This document shows, piece after piece, positions 33,726-37,169 of a stretch of DNA of 37,169 bases. A model generated the notes under the pieces. That model ran no database searches. It was given only the letters and a program-made list of their open reading frames with translations, and was not told the DNA's origin. The position numbers and the translations under genes were made by a program. The stretch covers positions 1 through 37,169 of the forward strand of contig CABRDB010000112.1 in assembly GCA_902469555.1 (NCBI GenBank). The letters run 5' to 3'. The stretch is from an uncultured Collinsella sp. (lineage in GTDB: Bacteria; Actinomycetota; Coriobacteriia; Coriobacteriales; Coriobacteriaceae). How positions within the stretch are numbered: the first letter of the stretch is position 1; every line of letters starts with the position of its first letter.

Positions 33726-33869
33726 GGGCGGTCCTTTCGTTACCGGATGAGAAAAAGACCAATTCAGCATAGCACGGGCGCGCAATAGTAAAACGCCCAT
33801 AACCGATGAACGGCGATATGTTTACCCGATGCCCGGCGATAGCCCAACAGCCCGCCAAAACAAAGCGCC

Positions 33870-34937
33870 CTAAACGGTAGGTTCAATCCCCAGGTGCTCA
33901 AAGGTGCGAAGGGTTGCCTGACGGCCCTGCGGCGTACGAATCATCAACCCGCACTGCAGCAAATAGGGCTCATAGACATCCTCGAGCGTGCCCGGGTCCT
34001 CGCCCACCGCGCTGGCAAGGGTCGTAAGTCCCACGGCACGACCGGAGAACGTCTTGGCAAGCGTCTCCAAGATACGAATATCCATCCAGTCCAGGCCGAG
34101 CTCGTCGATCTCGAAGAACTCGAGCGCCTGACGGCAAATATCGAGCTCGATGGGGCCGTTGCCACGCACCTGCGCATAGTCGCGCACGCGCTTGAGCAAA
34201 CGGTTAGCCAAGCGCGGCGTGCCACGCGAGCGTGAGCCGATCTCGAGCGCGCTCGGATGGTCTATTGTCACACCCAGGATGGACGCCGAGCGCGTCACAA
34301 TCTGCGCGAGTTCTTCGACCGTGTAGTAATCCAGGCGATATGAAATGCCAAAGCGGTCGCGCAGCGGGCCAGTCAGCATACCCGAGCGGGTCGTTGCCGC
34401 CACCAGCGTAAACTTGGGGATATCCAGGCGAATCGATCGTGCGGCCGGGCCTTTACCGATCACGATATCGAGGGCAAAGTCCTCCATCGCGGGGTACAGG
34501 ACCTCCTCGACCGAACGGTTGAGGCGGTGGATCTCGTCAATAAACAGCACATCACCCGGCTGCAGGTTGGTAAGGATAGCCGCAAGGTCACCGGTGCGCG
34601 CGATGGCAGGGCCACTCGTGGTCTTGATCTGAGCGCCCAGCTCGTTGGCGATAACGGTGGCCAGCGTGGTCTTGCCCAGGCCCGGAGGACCCGAGAAAAT
34701 CACGTGGTCGAGCGTCTCGCCACGGCTCTGCGCCGCTTCGATCAACACGCGCAGGCTCTGCTTGATGTGCTCCTGGCCACAGTAGTCGTCCAGGCGCTGG
34801 GGGCGCAAAGTGCGGTCGACATCGAGGTCCTCGGCCGTCAGCTCCGAGCCCACCATGCGCTCGCCGTGCGCCATGGATGCCGCCGGCGAGTTGCCGGGCG
34901 TCGCCCACAGGTCCTGAGAGTCATCGGCTTCCCACAT
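33870..34937 (-). CDS. ruvB: Holliday junction branch-migration ATPase RuvB
   Basis: A 355-residue AAA+ helicase motor that drives branch migration of Holliday junctions bound by RuvA. Walker A is [11 protein letters not shown], Walker B is LFIDEIHRL, sensor I is LVAATTRSG and the arginine finger lies in LRDRFG. The C-terminal winged helix ends in [16 protein letters not shown]. The ATG at 34937 overlaps the ruvA stop in TGATG, so translation is probably coupled. Confidence 0.98.
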   Translation of the reverse strand: MWEADDSQDLWATPGNSPAASMAHGERMVGSELTAEDLDVDRTLRPQRLDDYCGQEHIKQSLRVLIEAAQSRGETLDHVIFSGPPGLGKTTLATVIANELGAQIKTTSGPAIARTGDLAAILTNLQPGDVLFIDEIHRLNRSVEEVLYPAMEDFALDIVIGKGPAARSIRLDIPKFTLVAATTRSGMLTGPLRDRFGISYRLDYYTVEELAQIVTRSASILGVTIDHPSALEIGSRSRGTPRLANRLLKRVRDYAQVRGNGPIELDICRQALEFFEIDELGLDWMDIRILETLAKTFSGRAVGLTTLASAVGEDPGTLEDVYEPYLLQCGLMIRTPQGRQATLRTFEHLGIEPTV

Positions 34938-35557
34938 CACGCATCCATTCCGAGTCGCTTAAGCGCCGCGCCGAGCAGATCCTCGACACGCATATTCTGC
35001 CCATCATACCCGCTCAGGGCAACATCGGTCTCCTGCGGGCTAAAGCCCATGGAAAGGAGCGCCGCACGGGCGTCATCGATGGCCGAGGGAGCGGCAGCGG
35101 GCACGGGCATCGCAACCTGGCCGGGAATCACGTCGACCGGCACAAAGCCCTTGTCCTTGGCAAAGGTGCTCTTGAGCTCCAGGATCAGACGCTGAGCTGT
35201 CTTTTTGCCCACACCGGGCACCTTGGCCATGCCCTTGTCGTCCTCGGCCATCACCAGCGAATACAATTGCCCCACGGTATAGGTGGAAAGCACGGCGAGC
35301 GCCAAGCGCGGGCCAACGCCCGAGACAGACACGAGCCGATCGAACATCGTGCGCTCATCCTTAGAGGAAAAACCGAAAAGTGTCATGGCGTCCTCGCGCA
35401 CCTGCATACGCGTGTAGAGGCGGACCTCGCCGCCGGGCGTCGGCAACGTGGCCGCAGTGCTGCCCGAGATGCCGAGCTCAAAGCCAACGCCCGACACATC
35501 GACGACAGCAGAGCTCATCGTGGCCTCGACAAGCGTTCCGTGGAGCTGGGAGATCAT
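34937..35557 (-). CDS. ruvA: Holliday junction-binding protein RuvA
   Basis: A 206-residue protein that binds Holliday junctions as a tetramer and recruits RuvB. The N-terminal OB-fold domain starts [11 protein letters not shown]. The helix-hairpin-helix motifs are [13 protein letters not shown] and [14 protein letters not shown], and the flexible linker leads to a C-terminal domain that contacts RuvB ([11 protein letters not shown]). Start and stop both overlap neighbours in TGATG. Confidence 0.98.
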   Translation of the reverse strand: MISQLHGTLVEATMSSAVVDVSGVGFELGISGSTAATLPTPGGEVRLYTRMQVREDAMTLFGFSSKDERTMFDRLVSVSGVGPRLALAVLSTYTVGQLYSLVMAEDDKGMAKVPGVGKKTAQRLILELKSTFAKDKGFVPVDVIPGQVAMPVPAAAPSAIDDARAALLSMGFSPQETDVALSGYDGQNMRVEDLLGAALKRLGMDA

Positions 35558-36078
35558 CAGTATCCGGTTCCTCTCTGTTGATAGAACTCGCCGCCGGTAA
35601 GCGCCCGGGTGCGGCTGAGGTTAACGTGGCAGATGGCGCAGGCCAGGGCATCGGCGGCATGGTCGGGATGCGGGTCGTGATCGAGCTGCGTGAGCGTGCG
35701 CACCATGTAGGCGACCTGCCGCTTATCTGCGGCACCGGTACCCACCACAGCCTGCTTGATCTGCATAGGCGTGTACTCGCCGATCTCGAGCGCGCACTCC
35801 GAAAGCGCCACGAGCGCGGCACCGCGGGCATGTGCCGTGGGGATTGCCGAGCGGACATTAGCGCCAAAGTAGATGCTCTCGATGGCAGCGGTATCGGGTC
35901 GATAACGCTCCACGACACCCTTGAGGTCGCGGGCGATATGCGACAGGCGCACCGCGAGCGGACTACCCGCGCTGGTCTCGATACAACCGTAGGCACGGCA
36001 GCGAACCTCGCCACGCCGCTCCTCGATAATCCCCCAACCCGTATGGGCCAAACCGGGGTCAATGCCCAAGATAACCAA
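35557..36078 (-). CDS. ruvC: Holliday junction resolvase RuvC
   Basis: A 173-residue RNase H-fold endonuclease that cuts Holliday junctions. The four acidic catalytic residues are Asp in ILGIDPGLAHTGWG, Glu in AAIESIYFG, and two Asp in HPDHAADALACA. The best start is TTG at 36078, giving the family start (M)VILGIDPG, with GGGGAGG five bases upstream. It begins the ruvCAB operon. Its stop overlaps ruvA in TGATG. A candidate LexA box lies 57 nt upstream. Confidence 0.97.
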   Translation of the reverse strand: MVILGIDPGLAHTGWGIIEERRGEVRCRAYGCIETSAGSPLAVRLSHIARDLKGVVERYRPDTAAIESIYFGANVRSAIPTAHARGAALVALSECALEIGEYTPMQIKQAVVGTGAADKRQVAYMVRTLTQLDHDPHPDHAADALACAICHVNLSRTRALTGGEFYQQRGTGY

Positions 36079-36134
36079 GCCAACCTCCCCTCGCCACAAG
36101 CACAGCGCAAGACAAGGCCCCGCGCATCATTCAC

Positions 36135-36146
36135 GAACGTCTGTTC
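36135..36146. promoter_or_regulatory. Candidate LexA (SOS) box upstream of ruvCAB
   Basis: GAACGTCTGTTC, read on the minus strand as AGAACAGACGTTCG with its flanks, matches the Gram-positive LexA consensus CGAACRNRYGTTYG except for the first base. It sits 57 bp before the ruvC start. A TATTCT at about 36150-36155 could be the -10 box. A 7-bp GGCCCCG/CGGGGCC pair flanks it (36116-36122 and 36160-36166). Confidence 0.75.
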
Positions 36147-36215
36147 TAGAATAACACAACGGGGCCAAGATGCTCAGTTGAAGTGTCAGGGTTGGAAGCG
36201 AATCCTACCCCCAGT

Positions 36216-37169
36216 TTAGTTCTGCGAGAAGAATGGGAACTGTCGGGGATCCACCGGCGGATGCGGCATCGGACCACCCTGGGGACCACCTTGCGAGCCG
36301 CCCTGACCGCCCATCATCTTATCGATGGCGTCCTGAACCTCGCCCTCGAACTTCTTCATTCCCTCGTGCAAACGACGCTGACCGTCCTCGGAGCGCAGCT
36401 CCTCCATCTGCTCGGGCGAAATACCCAGTAGCTCGCCCAGCACGCCCATCATCTCGTTTCGCATGCGCTCACTCGTATCCTCGTCAGCAAAACGGCGCAC
36501 CTCGGCGCGCGCCAGCGAATCGACCGACATACGCTCCTTGCCATTAAGCCCCAGGTCGGACCAGGCGAGCATGTACGGCCAAGAGCGCTCGGCAAACGAG
36601 CGGGACGAGACGATCGGTGCCGTCGGCAATATGCGGCGGGCAGCCTCACCCTGTCGAACGAGCATCAGCAGCAGCGAGCAGGCCTCAGGCTTGCCAGCGG
36701 CCATCGGGATGTCGTCGAAAGATCGATTGCGGTCCACGTGCGCCTCGAGCGCACCATCGACCTCACCCGGTTCGAGCCCACCGAGCAGCTGCGCCGCGCG
36801 GTCGAGCATGTCGACCGGACCGTCGAGCGTCGAGAGCGCTTGCGCCAGCACGCGTTCCATGCAATCCTCCACCGCGTTGAGCGTCACGAGCTCTTGGGGC
36901 ACCACGGCAGACGTGCGGTTGCGCACACGTGCCACAAACTCAAGCGTCGACAGATACACATCGCCAAAGGGCGCAAAGTCGCCCTGGTAGCCGCCGGAAA
37001 GGGCGGGCGCCGCCAGCGCGTACTCGGTTTTGGACAGCGGGCTCAGCGCCATCGCACCCAGCTCGAGCGCCGTGTCCTCCAGCATGAGGCCCAACGTGCG
37101 CGAGCGCAGACGCTCGGCATCGCCCGCCGACACGTCGCGATCGAGCACACGCGCCGCATCCGGTGCATC
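36216..37169 (-). CDS. Conserved protein of unknown function, 5' part beyond the right edge
   Basis: The last 317 residues of a longer soluble protein; the frame stays open to the window edge. It contains Leu- and Glu-rich helices (MLEDTALELGAMAL, VPQELVTLNAVEDCMERVLAQ), RSWPYMLAWSDLGLNGKERM, and a C-terminal Gln/Gly/Pro-rich tail (MMGGQGGSQGGPQGG). No motif or family is recognised. It is upstream of ruvC on the same strand, 137 nt away, with a LexA box between, so it is probably a separate transcription unit. Confidence 0.75.
   Translation of the reverse strand, partial: DAPDAARVLDRDVSAGDAERLRSRTLGLMLEDTALELGAMALSPLSKTEYALAAPALSGGYQGDFAPFGDVYLSTLEFVARVRNRTSAVVPQELVTLNAVEDCMERVLAQALSTLDGPVDMLDRAAQLLGGLEPGEVDGALEAHVDRNRSFDDIPMAAGKPEACSLLLMLVRQGEAARRILPTAPIVSSRSFAERSWPYMLAWSDLGLNGKERMSVDSLARAEVRRFADEDTSERMRNEMMGVLGELLGISPEQMEELRSEDGQRRLHEGMKKFEGEVQDAIDKMMGGQGGSQGGPQGGPMPHPPVDPRQFPFFSQN

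Noticed and set aside
36116..36166. A terminator formed by GGCCCCG and CGGGGCC around the LexA box
   Set aside because: The loop is long (37 nt) and the T-run is weak (TTGTCTT); a protein-binding site is the better supported reading.
1..37169. tRNA genes, CRISPR arrays, insertion sequences or prophage genes
   Set aside because: No cloverleaf-like sequences, regularly spaced repeats, transposases, integrases or phage structural genes were recognised on either strand.

Overview
The window is high-GC, gene-dense chromosomal DNA. It looks like a Gram-positive actinobacterium of the class Coriobacteriia, most likely Collinsella or a close relative. That placement rests on my memory of protein families: lipobox lipoproteins, DUF4430 surface proteins, a LAxTG-type anchor, clostridial-style FolD plus FchA, class III Fbp, and RuvCAB preceded by a Gram-positive LexA box. 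No database search was possible. I see no rRNA, tRNA, insertion sequence, prophage or CRISPR array.

Layout. 1-1942 (minus strand): queA (cut by the left edge), queH and a DUF3267 membrane protein. 2075-6846 (plus): a methionyl-tRNA-synthetase-like protein, an RsmB/NOP rRNA methyltransferase and a TIM-barrel protein, with a 56-residue membrane protein on the minus strand between the last two. 6955-11179: degV (minus), divergent from class III fbp, followed by two tandem gtrA paralogues. 11361-18671 (minus): a phasin-like protein and an ABC1/UbiB kinase, then a terminator, a cobalamin riboswitch, a 1289-residue surface protein with four DUF4430 domains, and a second DUF4430 protein. 18771-21896 (minus): a C69 peptidase, then fchA-folD. 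22276-26502 (plus): two paralogous lipoproteins behind an identical 18-bp element, then a Tat-exported phosphatidylinositol phospholipase C gene split by an in-frame TAG. 26595-31878: a PH-like protein, a DUF1016 nuclease, a double zinc-ribbon protein, a CDF transporter and a membrane protein with heptad repeats. 32058-36078 (minus): fhs and ruvCAB. A protein of unknown function runs off the right edge.

How the genes work together. queH and queA perform the last steps of queuosine synthesis. fhs, fchA and folD form a folate one-carbon route. This FolD lacks the Lys and Gln needed for cyclohydrolase activity, and the gene next to it encodes FchA, a stand-alone cyclohydrolase/cyclodeaminase, so the activities look divided between two proteins. 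The riboswitch links the DUF4430 surface proteins to vitamin B12 status and suggests cobalamin capture at the cell envelope. ruvC-ruvA-ruvB form a translationally coupled Holliday-junction operon under a candidate SOS box.
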